From positions 310,001 through 374,000 of the forward strand of contig NZ_JACOPW010000005.1 in assembly GCF_015461845.1 (NCBI RefSeq): a stretch of DNA of 64,000 bases, read 5' to 3'. The stretch is from Pseudomonas mucoides. GTDB lineage: Bacteria > Pseudomonadota > Gammaproteobacteria > Pseudomonadales > Pseudomonadaceae. The notes beneath the pieces were generated by a model. That model made no database searches. It saw only the letters and a program-made list of their open reading frames with translations, and was not told the DNA's origin. Made by a program: the position numbers and the translations under genes. This document shows positions 8,890-17,074 of the stretch, one piece after another. How positions within the stretch are numbered: the first letter of the stretch is position 1; each line of letters begins with the position of its first letter.

Positions 8890-10023
8890 ATGAAAAAAAT
8901 TCTCATCACCGGCGGCGCAGGATTCATAGGTTCGCACCTTGTTCCAAAGTTGCTGAGCACCAATCACGCTGTCAGGATTCTTGATCCTTTGACCGTTCAG
9001 GTGCATGGCCAGGTCCCCGCTGATCTCGATTGGCTCAGTCATGACGGTGTCGAATTCATCCGTGGAAGCGTCACGTCCAGAGAAGACTGGATAAAGGCGC
9101 TGGACGGTGTCGATGGTATCGTCCATCTCGCCGCCGAGACCGGCACTGGCCAATCGATGTATGAGATCGCCCGTTATAATGAGGTGAATTCGCAAGGCAC
9201 TGCGCTGATGTTTGACGTGCTGGGTAAATTGCCTAGCCATCAAGTCACGCGAATTGTTTTGTCGTCGAGCCGATCGGTTTACGGTGAAGGTGCCTATATC
9301 AACCCCGTTACCAACCAGCGAGTCTCACCTCTAGCGCGTTCGGCAGAGGCTTTGAGCCAATCAAAGTGGGAGCCATTGTGCCCTTCGACGGGTGCCCCGC
9401 TTCAGTTGGTGCCTACGTCGGAGTCAGATCTGATTGCGCCGTCTTCGTTTTATGCGGCGACTAAATATGCTCAGGAAGATCTTGTTCGTATTGGCTGTCA
9501 GTCAATGGGCATTGATTACACGATATTCCGTTTGCAGAACGTGTATGGCGAGCGTCAGTCGCTGAATAACCCCTACACCGGTATTTTGTCCATTTTTTCG
9601 ACGAAGATCCGCCGCGATAGCGTCCTGCCACTCTTCGAGGACGGGTTGGAAAGTCGCGACTTTGTCCACGTTGACGATGTTACTGATGCGTTGCTGGCCG
9701 GTTTGCTCGTCGAAAAATCGCCAAACACAGTGGTTAACGTGGGTAGCGGTATAGCGACTTCTGTCAAGGAGGTTGCGGAGGAGCTGACACGGGCATTCGG
9801 TAAAGAGCCTAATGTAACGGTCACTGGCCAGTTCCGGGTAGGGGACATTCGGCATAACTATGCAGACGTTACTCGGCTTAATAATTTGCTGGGTATTTAC
9901 CCGAAAGTGTCTTTGAAAGAAGGCTTGAAACGATTCGCTGAGTGGGTGCTTTCCCAGCCTCTGCCTGAGGATCAGCTTGAAAAAGCCAATCAAGAGCTGC
10001 GTGCCCGAAAGTTAATGAATTAA
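8890..10023 (+). CDS. SDR nucleotide-sugar epimerase, dTDP-L-rhamnose 4-epimerase-like
   Basis: This extended short-chain dehydrogenase has 377 residues, with GGAGFIG at 8-14 and Tyr188/Lys192 in FYAATK. The insertion with KWEPLCPSTG (about 159-168) and the stretch NVYGERQSLNNPYTGILS are hallmarks I associate with dTDP-L-rhamnose 4-epimerases of the WbiB type, which make dTDP-6-deoxy-L-talose. The two cysteines usual in the insertion are reduced to one here (CPSTG). With the rml genes nearby, a rhamnose-derived product is reasonable, but another dTDP- or UDP-sugar cannot be excluded. AAAGG precedes the ATG. Confidence 0.75.
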   Translation: MKKILITGGAGFIGSHLVPKLLSTNHAVRILDPLTVQVHGQVPADLDWLSHDGVEFIRGSVTSREDWIKALDGVDGIVHLAAETGTGQSMYEIARYNEVNSQGTALMFDVLGKLPSHQVTRIVLSSSRSVYGEGAYINPVTNQRVSPLARSAEALSQSKWEPLCPSTGAPLQLVPTSESDLIAPSSFYAATKYAQEDLVRIGCQSMGIDYTIFRLQNVYGERQSLNNPYTGILSIFSTKIRRDSVLPLFEDGLESRDFVHVDDVTDALLAGLLVEKSPNTVVNVGSGIATSVKEVAEELTRAFGKEPNVTVTGQFRVGDIRHNYADVTRLNNLLGIYPKVSLKEGLKRFAEWVLSQPLPEDQLEKANQELRARKLMN

Positions 10024-10034
10024 GGAATATGTCT

Positions 10035-10601
10035 ATGGAGCAGCACGACGCCGGGTTGAGAGCTTTACTGCGAGCGGATTTGGAGCGACAGAGAGCTTTG
10101 TTCAATGCGCCTCCCGTCGCATCAAAAATAAAGTTCTTCTTGAGTATGTTTTCGCCACGATTCGCCCCCGTGCTGCTTTACCGACTTGCCTTTCAATCCA
10201 ATACCAAGGGCTTTAAAGTCCTTGCTCGCTTTTTTTCATTGCTGAATTTTACGGTATTCGGCATTGAGATCGCAGTCGTGTGCAAGATTGGTCCGGGCTT
10301 GTTTTTTCCCCATACCCAAGGAACGGTGATCGGTGCAGTGAGCATTGGCAGCAATGCAATCATCTATCAAGGCGTAACGCTAGGCGCCAGAGACCTGGAT
10401 TTTACCTACGATAGCGATCACAGGCCCGTCGTCGGAGATAACGTTGTTATCGGCGCGGGCGCAAAAATACTGGGAGGGCTGGTGTTGGGGAACAACGTGA
10501 CTGTCGGTGCTAATTCGGTACTGCTGATGAGTGTCCCATCCGATGTCATTGTGGCCGGAATGCCTGCGAAAATTGTTAAAGAACGGATGATGTCGTCGTG
10601 A
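10035..10601 (+). CDS. Left-handed beta-helix acetyltransferase (serine acetyltransferase-like)
   Basis: This protein of about 188 residues has a helical N-terminal part followed by hexapeptide repeats (VIGAVSIGSNAIIYQGVTLG, then VVIGAGAKILGGLVLGNNV), as in CysE-like acyltransferases. In an O-antigen locus it more probably O- or N-acetylates a sugar than makes O-acetylserine. Two in-frame ATGs exist, at 10029 and 10035. AGGA at 10023-10026 is two bases from the first and eight from the second, so the second is chosen. Its 3' end overlaps the next gene by GTGA. Confidence 0.82.
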   Translation: MEQHDAGLRALLRADLERQRALFNAPPVASKIKFFLSMFSPRFAPVLLYRLAFQSNTKGFKVLARFFSLLNFTVFGIEIAVVCKIGPGLFFPHTQGTVIGAVSIGSNAIIYQGVTLGARDLDFTYDSDHRPVVGDNVVIGAGAKILGGLVLGNNVTVGANSVLLMSVPSDVIVAGMPAKIVKERMMSS

Positions 10602-11596
10602 ATGATCTGCTTGAAAACAAGAAAGTGTTATACGTTGCTCCGGTCTTCTTTGGCTATGAGAATGAAATCAAAGGGGAGCTGGAGCGACAGGGGGCGCAGG
10701 TTACGTTTCTTCTGGATCGTCCGTTTAATTCCCCGTTTCTGAAGGCGCTTACCCGTGTGCGCCGTGAATGGGTGATCGGCGCTGCGGATCGTTATTATAA
10801 AAAAGAACTCGCGTCGATCAGCGCTGAGTTTGACTATGTCTTTGTAGTGAACGGCCAGACGCTTTCTAAAGAAACTCTCAGCGGATGGCGCCAACAGTTT
10901 TCTTCTGCAAAGTTTATTCTTTATATGTGGGATTCGTTTTCCAATCGGCAGCAAACGGTAGAGAATCTCGAATATTTTGATAGTGTGTTTTCTTTCGATA
11001 AAAATGACGCTCAAGAATTTGGCGTACATTTTCGACCTCTTTTCTTTTCCAAGGGGTTTGAAGCGACTGAACAAGTCACTCCCGAGTTTGATATAAGTTT
11101 TATTGGGACAGCTCATACCGATCGATTTTCTATCGTTCAAAAAATTGATCGGCAGTTGGGTGTCTCCGTAAAAAAATACTGGTACCTCTTTTTGCAAGCG
11201 AAGTGGGTCTACTGGTTTTATCGGTTTACGAATGCTTCGTTTCGTAGTGCCAAACGCAGCGATTTTCAGTTTGACTCAATCTCCAAAGCGGAAGTCCAGC
11301 GCGTATTTAATCGGTCAAAGGTCATACTTGATATTGAGCATCCTCATCAGACCGGGCTCACTATGCGGACGCTGGAAACATTAGGTGCACGCAAGAAATT
11401 GGTGACAACCAATTCCAGCGTCAAGTCATATGACTTTTACAGTGAGGAGAATATCTACGTTATTGAGCGCACTGAGCCTAGTATTCCAGTCGTTTTTTTT
11501 GAAAAGCCTTACAAGCAGGTTGAGCCGCAGATCTACCGCAAATATAGTTTGGTTGGCTGGGTCGAAGAGATTATCAATTTGGTGAACTCAAAATGA
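10598..11596 (+). CDS. Probable glycosyltransferase (CgeB-like)
   Basis: This 332-residue soluble protein begins at a GTG overlapping the previous stop. It has an N-terminal KKVLYVAPVFFGYENEI and a C-terminal block with FNRSKVILDIEHPHQTGLTMRT followed by TLGARKKLVTTN. That arrangement looks like the nucleotide-binding half of GT-B enzymes related to CgeB and LPS-core transferases. No donor can be named. It is translationally coupled at both ends (GTGA and ATGA overlaps), so it belongs to the acetyltransferase-wbpV operon. Confidence 0.7.
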   Translation: MNDLLENKKVLYVAPVFFGYENEIKGELERQGAQVTFLLDRPFNSPFLKALTRVRREWVIGAADRYYKKELASISAEFDYVFVVNGQTLSKETLSGWRQQFSSAKFILYMWDSFSNRQQTVENLEYFDSVFSFDKNDAQEFGVHFRPLFFSKGFEATEQVTPEFDISFIGTAHTDRFSIVQKIDRQLGVSVKKYWYLFLQAKWVYWFYRFTNASFRSAKRSDFQFDSISKAEVQRVFNRSKVILDIEHPHQTGLTMRTLETLGARKKLVTTNSSVKSYDFYSEENIYVIERTEPSIPVVFFEKPYKQVEPQIYRKYSLVGWVEEIINLVNSK

Positions 11597-12573
11597 AGAT
11601 ACTGGTAACTGGGGCTAGCGGATTTATAGGTCGGGCTTTATGTCTGGATCTCCAAGCCAGTGGGTTTTCAGTTCGCGCAGTGATGCGACAGACATCTTCG
11701 GGGGTCGCCGAGTATGAGTGCTGTTATGGTGCGTTGGATGACGAAAGCTTTCTCCTCAAAGCGCTCGACGGGGTAGATGTCGTCATTCATCTGGCTGGGC
11801 GTGCACACCAGTTTGGTCAAGCATCCAATAATCTGGAGGCCATGCTCGATGTGAACAAGAGACTCACGCTCGAGCTGGCTTCATCCGCGGCGAAGGCCGG
11901 GATCAAGCGATTTGTATTTGTCAGTTCTATCGGTGTGAATGGCGTCGAAACCGGGTCAACACCTGTAGACGAGCTTTCAGAAGTCAATCCGGTAAAAGAT
12001 TACGCTGTATCCAAATATCAAGCTGAACTCGGGCTCGTCGAGCGTTACGTAACAATTGAAAGCACGATGGAGTTGGTCATAGTGCGTCCGCCATTGGTAT
12101 ATGCAGGGAACGCACCTGGTAATTTTCAGCGATTGTTAAAGCTTGTCGATCTCGGTGTGCCGCTGCCGTTTTCCGGGGTCAACAATAAGAGAAGTATGAT
12201 TTCGCTGAATAATCTTACTGATTTTTTAAGGACGTGTGCAGTTCATCCCGGTGCCCGCGGGCAGTTGTTCCTGGTTTCGGACGGAGAAGATCTGTCGCTG
12301 CCTGAGATAATTCGGGGGCTGGCTTCGGGGATGGGGCGTAAATCGCGGCTGTTTTATTTTCCCGTTTCAGTAATGTCCGCGTTTAGTAAGATGCTGGGTA
12401 AGAGCGCGCTGATGACGCAGTTATGCGGTTCATTTGTATTGAACTCGACTAAAGCAAGAGTCTGCTTGAATTGGACGCCGCCATTTTCGTCTCGCGAGGA
12501 GCTTGTTAAGGCGGCTCAAGACTACAAAATGTCCAGTGATGCACGTAGTTTAAAATCGGCGCAGTCCGAGTAG
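11593..12573 (+). CDS. wbpV: WbpV-type UDP-4-keto-6-deoxy-HexNAc reductase
   Basis: This 326-residue SDR has TGASGFIG near residue 6, VFVSSIGVNG near 108 and Tyr137/Lys141 in YAVSKYQAE. It matches the WbpV/WbjF group that reduces the UDP-4-keto-6-deoxy sugar made by WbpM to UDP-D-QuiNAc or UDP-D-FucNAc, the first O-unit sugar in many Pseudomonas serotypes. It is followed at once by wbpL, whose product transfers that sugar. QuiNAc versus FucNAc cannot be decided here. Confidence 0.85.
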   Translation: MKILVTGASGFIGRALCLDLQASGFSVRAVMRQTSSGVAEYECCYGALDDESFLLKALDGVDVVIHLAGRAHQFGQASNNLEAMLDVNKRLTLELASSAAKAGIKRFVFVSSIGVNGVETGSTPVDELSEVNPVKDYAVSKYQAELGLVERYVTIESTMELVIVRPPLVYAGNAPGNFQRLLKLVDLGVPLPFSGVNNKRSMISLNNLTDFLRTCAVHPGARGQLFLVSDGEDLSLPEIIRGLASGMGRKSRLFYFPVSVMSAFSKMLGKSALMTQLCGSFVLNSTKARVCLNWTPPFSSREELVKAAQDYKMSSDARSLKSAQSE

Positions 12574-12585
12574 GGAGCAGTCTTC

Positions 12586-13596
12586 ATGTTGTGGTTGTTT
12601 TTGCTGGTCATTGCAATATTTTCTTTCGGGTTGACGTGGGTTCTTCGTCGGTACGCGTTGGCTCGTAGCTTAATCGACGTTCCTAATGCCCGCAGTTCCC
12701 ACACGATCCCCACGCCCAGAGGCGGCGGCGTGGCGATTGTGCTGTGCTTCATCGCAGCTGTCGTGGTCATGAATGTGTTGAAGATGATGTCTTTCAACGA
12801 TTCTCTGGCATTGCTCGGCGCCGGTGCCGCGGTAGCGATCCTCGGTTTTTTGGATGATCACGGGCATATCGCCGCCAGATGGCGTCTATTGGGGCATTTT
12901 TCAGCGGCTTTTTGGGCGCTTTACTGGATCGGCGGACTTGCGCCCATTTCAATCTTCGGAGCAACGATTGAATTGGGAATACTCGGTTACGTCGTAGCGG
13001 CCATGTTTCTTGTCTGGATGCTGAATCTCTATAACTTTATGGACGGTATCGACGGAATCGCCAGCGTTGAGGCCGTGACGGTTTGCGTCGGGGTCGCTGT
13101 CTTGTACGGGTTGCAGGGCGGCATCTCCACCGTGGCTCCGTTACTGCTCGCTTGTTCCGTGCTAGGTTTCCTTTGCTGGAATTTTCCTCCTGCGAAGATT
13201 TTTATGGGCGATGCCGGTAGCGGTTTTCTTGGCATTACCCTTGGCATCCTCGCTCTGCAGTCGGCATGGATATCGACGAATCTGTTCGTGGGGTGGTTGA
13301 TTCTCCTGGGAGTATTCATCGTCGATGCCACCGTTACGTTGATCCGTCGGTTGGTGAGAGGTGACAAGGTATACGAAGCTCATCGCAGCCATGCCTACCA
13401 GTTTGCTGCCCGCCAATACAAAAGGCATCTGCCGGTAACATTGGTGACAGGTGTGCTTAACATTGCATGGTTGTTTCCGCTTGCCTGGCTGGTCGTCGAA
13501 GGTAAGCTGGAAGGGCTGATAGGACTGCTTGTTGCGTATATACCTTTGGTGCTTCTGGCATTAAAATTTCGCGCCGGGGATTTGGAGGGTCGATGA
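12586..13596 (+). CDS. wbpL: WbpL initiating glycosyl-1-phosphate transferase
   Basis: This 336-residue membrane enzyme of the WecA/MraY family has about eleven helices. It shows PNARSSHTIPTPRGGG near residue 28, FLDDHGHIAARWR, NLYNFMDGIDGIA and FMGDAGSGFLG, which are the conserved catalytic and Mg2+-binding loops. WbpL loads UDP-QuiNAc or UDP-FucNAc onto undecaprenyl phosphate and so starts the O-unit. GGGAG lies nine bases before the ATG. It is the last gene of the tightly packed 8.9-13.6 kb block; the next gene starts about 185 bases on. Confidence 0.93.
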   Translation: MLWLFLLVIAIFSFGLTWVLRRYALARSLIDVPNARSSHTIPTPRGGGVAIVLCFIAAVVVMNVLKMMSFNDSLALLGAGAAVAILGFLDDHGHIAARWRLLGHFSAAFWALYWIGGLAPISIFGATIELGILGYVVAAMFLVWMLNLYNFMDGIDGIASVEAVTVCVGVAVLYGLQGGISTVAPLLLACSVLGFLCWNFPPAKIFMGDAGSGFLGITLGILALQSAWISTNLFVGWLILLGVFIVDATVTLIRRLVRGDKVYEAHRSHAYQFAARQYKRHLPVTLVTGVLNIAWLFPLAWLVVEGKLEGLIGLLVAYIPLVLLALKFRAGDLEGR

Positions 13597-13781
13597 TCCT
13601 CAGCGCCTTCGACGGTGCTAACTGATTGCAGTCGACCCTGACCACTGCAGGCGTGAGTGGGGTTGATTTACCAAGCGGTTACACTGTCCATCGGCACCTC
13701 AACGGCTCGAAAAATAGTGTTAGTGTAGGCCTTATATCTCGTCCCTTTTTAGGGCTTTCGTCATTTTCAGGGGCGTGTGTT

Positions 13782-14720
13782 TTGCTGACCTTGGTCATTC
13801 CCGTTTATCGCAATGAAGGTTCGATTCCGCAGTTACTCTCGGCAGTTGACCAACTTAACGAGCGTTTAAAAAACGACCTGGAGGTTGTTTTTGTCGTAGA
13901 TGGCAGTCCGGATAACTGTTACGAGCTTTTAAGGCATGATCTGCCCAAGAGAACTTTTCGTTCCCAACTGATCCTCTTGTCGCGAAATTTTGGCTCGTTC
14001 ATGGCAATTCGCACCGGCTTCCAGTTTGGCTCGGGCCAACGATTTGCTGTGATGGCCGCGGATCTCCAAGAGCCACCCGAATTGATACTCGAGATGAATG
14101 CCCTTTTGATGGCACAGGACGTGGACGTCGTCGTGGGCGTTCGCGAAGGACGAGACGATCCGTTACTCAGCCGAATGGCCTCAAAGATTTTCTGGGGACT
14201 GTACCGTCGCTACGTGGTGCCTGAAATACCGCTCGGCGGCGTAGACATGTTCGCCTGCAACAAGCCTTTTCGCGATACGTTGCTGACGCTTGAGGAGCGG
14301 CACAGCTCGCTCATAGCGCAAATTTTCTGGCTGGGATTTCGACGGACTACGGTAAAGTACACGCGCCAAAAACGAGAGCATGGCGTGTCCGCCTGGACGT
14401 TGCGCAAGAAAATAAACTACATGATGGACAGCGTGTTTGCATTTACTGATTTGCCAATTCGCCTGTTGATACGCGTGGGCGCTGCAGGGTCAATATTGGC
14501 ATTGTTGTTCGGCCTGGTTGTTGTTCTGGCAAAGCTCGAAGGTGATATCACGGTACCTGGTTACGCGGTAACCATGCTGATGATCACATTGCTGGGCAGC
14601 TTGAACCTGATGGGCTTGGGGGTTGTCGGGTCATACGCATGGCGTACGTACGAAAATACAAAAAACAGGCCGCTTGCGATCCCCATGCGAGTTGATAAAT
14701 TTGGAGAAACACATGAGTGA
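13782..14720 (+). CDS. GtrB-like polyprenyl-phosphate glycosyltransferase
   Basis: The GT2 domain begins LTLVIPVYRNEG and has VVDGSPDN and AADLQEPPE. Two C-terminal membrane helices follow, the layout of GtrB/ArnC/DPM1 enzymes that move a sugar onto undecaprenyl phosphate. The frame is open back to 13626, but the extra 52 residues look non-coding. The TTG at 13782, with AGGGG about nine bases before, gives a normal 312-residue protein. It overlaps fdtA and is grouped with gtrA and a GT-C protein, suggesting periplasmic side-branch addition. Confidence 0.83.
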   Translation: MLTLVIPVYRNEGSIPQLLSAVDQLNERLKNDLEVVFVVDGSPDNCYELLRHDLPKRTFRSQLILLSRNFGSFMAIRTGFQFGSGQRFAVMAADLQEPPELILEMNALLMAQDVDVVVGVREGRDDPLLSRMASKIFWGLYRRYVVPEIPLGGVDMFACNKPFRDTLLTLEERHSSLIAQIFWLGFRRTTVKYTRQKREHGVSAWTLRKKINYMMDSVFAFTDLPIRLLIRVGAAGSILALLFGLVVVLAKLEGDITVPGYAVTMLMITLLGSLNLMGLGVVGSYAWRTYENTKNRPLAIPMRVDKFGETHE

Positions 14721-15165
14721 CTTGGATGTACAACAAACTACGGTAGCGGGTGTAACGCTGCATAAATTACCCGAGGTCAGCGATCCGCGGGGTAGTTTGT
14801 CGGTGGGTGAATTTGGTCGCACTGTGCCCTTCATGGTTTCGCGCTATTTTCTTGTTTACGGTGTACCTGAGGATGGCGTGCGCGGTGATCATGCCCATTT
14901 TCGTTGCCATCAGTTTCTCATCGCCGCGAAAGGCACCATCCATGTTACCGCCGACGATGGGGTAAACAAGGAAGAATTTGTATTGGATAAAGCCAATATG
15001 GGGATTCATATCCCTCCCATGACCTGGGGCAGTCAATATCAGTATTCTTCGGATGCGGTGCTGTTAGTGCTGGCTTCTGACTATTACGACAACGAAGACT
15101 ATGTCACCAGTTACGAAGAGTTCTTGGCGCACGTAAAGTTACGTACGGAAGGCGGTGGTGCATAA
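14713..15165 (+). CDS. fdtA: Second FdtA/QdtA-like sugar 3,4-ketoisomerase
   Basis: This single-domain 150-residue cupin has RGDHAHFRCHQFLIAAKG at 57-74, with His60 and His62 as the expected catalytic pair. It isomerises dTDP-4-keto-6-deoxyglucose to a 3-keto sugar for amination. It is a separate, clearly diverged copy of the C-terminal half of the 3.2 kb fusion. ATG 14713 has GGAG upstream and overlaps the GtrB-like gene by eight bases; the frame is open further upstream but only as an antiphase shadow. Its place inside the Gtr-like module suggests the side-branch sugar is a 3-amino-3,6-dideoxyhexose. Confidence 0.88.
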   Translation: MSDLDVQQTTVAGVTLHKLPEVSDPRGSLSVGEFGRTVPFMVSRYFLVYGVPEDGVRGDHAHFRCHQFLIAAKGTIHVTADDGVNKEEFVLDKANMGIHIPPMTWGSQYQYSSDAVLLVLASDYYDNEDYVTSYEEFLAHVKLRTEGGGA

Positions 15166-15541
15166 GTTAATAGCTGGCTCAGGTGTGTTCGGGCGGTTTC
15201 TGCTATCAGGTGGTTTTAACACGCTAGTCACGTATTTGCTATATCTGCTGCTGCTGGTTTTTTTCTCTTATCAGATTAGTTATACGATTTCTTACTGTTT
15301 AGGTGTGGTGTTGGCGTATTGCCTAAACAGGGTGGTGGTTTTTAAAAGTCATCGTGGTTTGCGATCGTTATTGTTGTTTCCGCTTGTATATGTCGTCCAG
15401 TATTTGTTGACCAGTGGCGTGCTATGGGTCTTGGTGGTCCGGCTTGGCGTGGACGATCGAATAGCGTTGCTTGTGGCAATTGTGTTGATGGTGCCTGTTA
15501 ACTTTCTGCTATCGAAAAATATCTTTACTCGGAAAATTTAA
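15155..15541 (+). CDS. gtrA: GtrA-family membrane protein (probable polyprenyl-phosphate-sugar flippase)
   Basis: This 128-residue protein has four hydrophobic helices. FGRFLLSGGFNTLVTYLLY, YCLGVVLAYCLNRVVVF and the terminal NFLLSKNIFTRKI are GtrA-family features. GtrA is thought to move undecaprenyl-phosphate-linked sugars across the inner membrane for branch addition. It starts at a GTG within the end of fdtA, so it is translationally coupled to it. Confidence 0.85.
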   Translation: MVHKLIAGSGVFGRFLLSGGFNTLVTYLLYLLLLVFFSYQISYTISYCLGVVLAYCLNRVVVFKSHRGLRSLLLFPLVYVVQYLLTSGVLWVLVVRLGVDDRIALLVAIVLMVPVNFLLSKNIFTRKI

Positions 15542-15559
15542 ATTGCCTGGAGTTATAAC

Positions 15560-17023
15560 TTGAACAGGGTTTCTATATTAAATGGATTGGCCGTTGCAGG
15601 TTTGCTTCTGCTGGTCCATCTGGTGGTTGGCTTTGTGCCAGTTGGCGATGGTGCCGGGTGGGACGGTGGACTTTACGTTCAATATATCCAAACCCTGGGC
15701 CAGGGAAACCCGATCGTGGATGACCCTTACCGGTCTATTCGTATGTCGGGATTTTTGCCTCTGATATTGGCATCCGCTCTGGGCGCATCCAAGGCTGGGC
15801 TGATCTGGATTCAGCTTTTCCTTAACGTGGTCATGCTGTCGGTAGGCGCAGCATTACTTCACGACACGATGTTAAGGCTCAACGTAAAAAAATCGGTTGC
15901 CACAATATCCGTAGCGATATTGACTTGCAGTTGGGTGTTTTTGTGCATGCCGATGTTCTATCCCATCCTCAGCGACAACATCGCATTAGCCATGGTCTGC
16001 ATCTGCCTATGGTGCTGGGTTCGCTCTTATCGTTGGGCTGTTTACGCTTTTTGTGCATATTTTACTTGGCTGATGCCTGGGCTGTTTCTGATCCCTTTAA
16101 TACTGGCCACGTTCCCCCATGAACAGTCACTGAAGCCAGAAAGTGGTGTTGTCAGCTCCAAGCTGTCACTGTGGTTATTTGCAGTGGTGGCTTTGCCGGC
16201 GTCTGCTGTGATGTTATTCATGATTTACAAAGTGCCACTATCTGCTGTGGTTTCGCATGCTGCCAGTGTGATCGGCAAAACCGCCAGTCTCGACATGATA
16301 TTGTTGTCGGTCACCGCGATGCTGGTTTCGCTGTTGTTGATTGTTTGGCTGGGTGTCAGGTTGTTACTGGATCCAGTGACTTGGCGCTCGATTAGCTTCA
16401 GTGGCCTTCTTGCGGCAGGATTGTCCTTTGTAGTGTCCGCCGTTTTGATAAAGACTTGTATTGATTGGAGTGGTGGTTTCAATGGACCGCCGCTACTCGA
16501 TTATCTGTTTTATCAGTCGCTTGCAGCTCCTTTTAAACCGATCATTGCCCACTTCATCAGTTTTGGTCCGGTTATATTACTTGCGATATTTGCGTGCCTG
16601 GCTTGGGCGTTTGGCTGCAGACACTCGATCCCCAAGGCATTGATCGTTATCTGCTTTGCCTTCCTGCCGTTGCTGGCCTATGGGTCTGAAACTCGGCAGT
16701 GGATTGGTGTGTTGCCGGTTGCAGTCGTTATTTTCGCCGTCTCAGATTTTGCCTGGCTAACACGGGTGTGGTGCCTGGTGATTTCGGCTGTAGTGTTTGC
16801 GCCGTCTTTGTGGATCAAGGGCTTCGTAGGAATGGCCGCGACGGCCGGGCTGAGTTTTCAAAGCTACCAGTGGCAATTTTATTTCGGCCGACACGGGCCA
16901 TGGATGTCCATGACCGTTTACCAGATCGGCTTGATCCTGGCGCTGGGTTTTATCGCTGTGGCGGTATTGTTGCAGAAGCGGGCGAAGGGGCAGCTTGCAG
17001 TGTCTGTTCCTCCACTGAAATAA
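15560..17023 (+). CDS. Polytopic membrane protein, probable GT-C (GtrC-like) glycosyltransferase
   Basis: This 487-residue protein has about ten to twelve helices and an early loop after helix 1, VGDGAGWDGGLYVQYIQTLG, with acidic residues like the first periplasmic loop of GT-C enzymes. I do not recognise a named family. Placed directly after gtrB-like, fdtA and gtrA genes, it is the natural candidate for the serotype-specific GtrC, transferring the flipped sugar to O-antigen in the periplasm. The start is TTG at 15560 with GGAG seven bases upstream. A perfect hairpin follows its stop. Confidence 0.68.
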   Translation: MNRVSILNGLAVAGLLLLVHLVVGFVPVGDGAGWDGGLYVQYIQTLGQGNPIVDDPYRSIRMSGFLPLILASALGASKAGLIWIQLFLNVVMLSVGAALLHDTMLRLNVKKSVATISVAILTCSWVFLCMPMFYPILSDNIALAMVCICLWCWVRSYRWAVYAFCAYFTWLMPGLFLIPLILATFPHEQSLKPESGVVSSKLSLWLFAVVALPASAVMLFMIYKVPLSAVVSHAASVIGKTASLDMILLSVTAMLVSLLLIVWLGVRLLLDPVTWRSISFSGLLAAGLSFVVSAVLIKTCIDWSGGFNGPPLLDYLFYQSLAAPFKPIIAHFISFGPVILLAIFACLAWAFGCRHSIPKALIVICFAFLPLLAYGSETRQWIGVLPVAVVIFAVSDFAWLTRVWCLVISAVVFAPSLWIKGFVGMAATAGLSFQSYQWQFYFGRHGPWMSMTVYQIGLILALGFIAVAVLLQKRAKGQLAVSVPPLK

Positions 17024-17026
17024 GCC

Positions 17027-17067
17027 CTTGGCGGCGATGCGTGATTATTCTGCGCATCGCCGCCAAG
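17027..17067. terminator. Perfect 15-bp hairpin between convergent genes
   Basis: Arms 17027-17041 and 17053-17067 are perfectly complementary (15 bp, GC-rich, 11-base loop). The hairpin lies between the stop of the GT-C gene and the stop of the reverse-strand fdtC. There is no T-run on either side, so it may halt transcription only partly or protect 3' ends in both directions. Confidence 0.6.
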
Positions 17068-17074
17068 CGTTGCA

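Noticed and set aside
13626..13781. N-terminal extension of the GtrB-like gene from a TTG at 13626
   Set aside because: The 52 residues are not like a GT2 N-terminus and no ribosome site precedes them; the catalytic domain begins right after TTG 13782.
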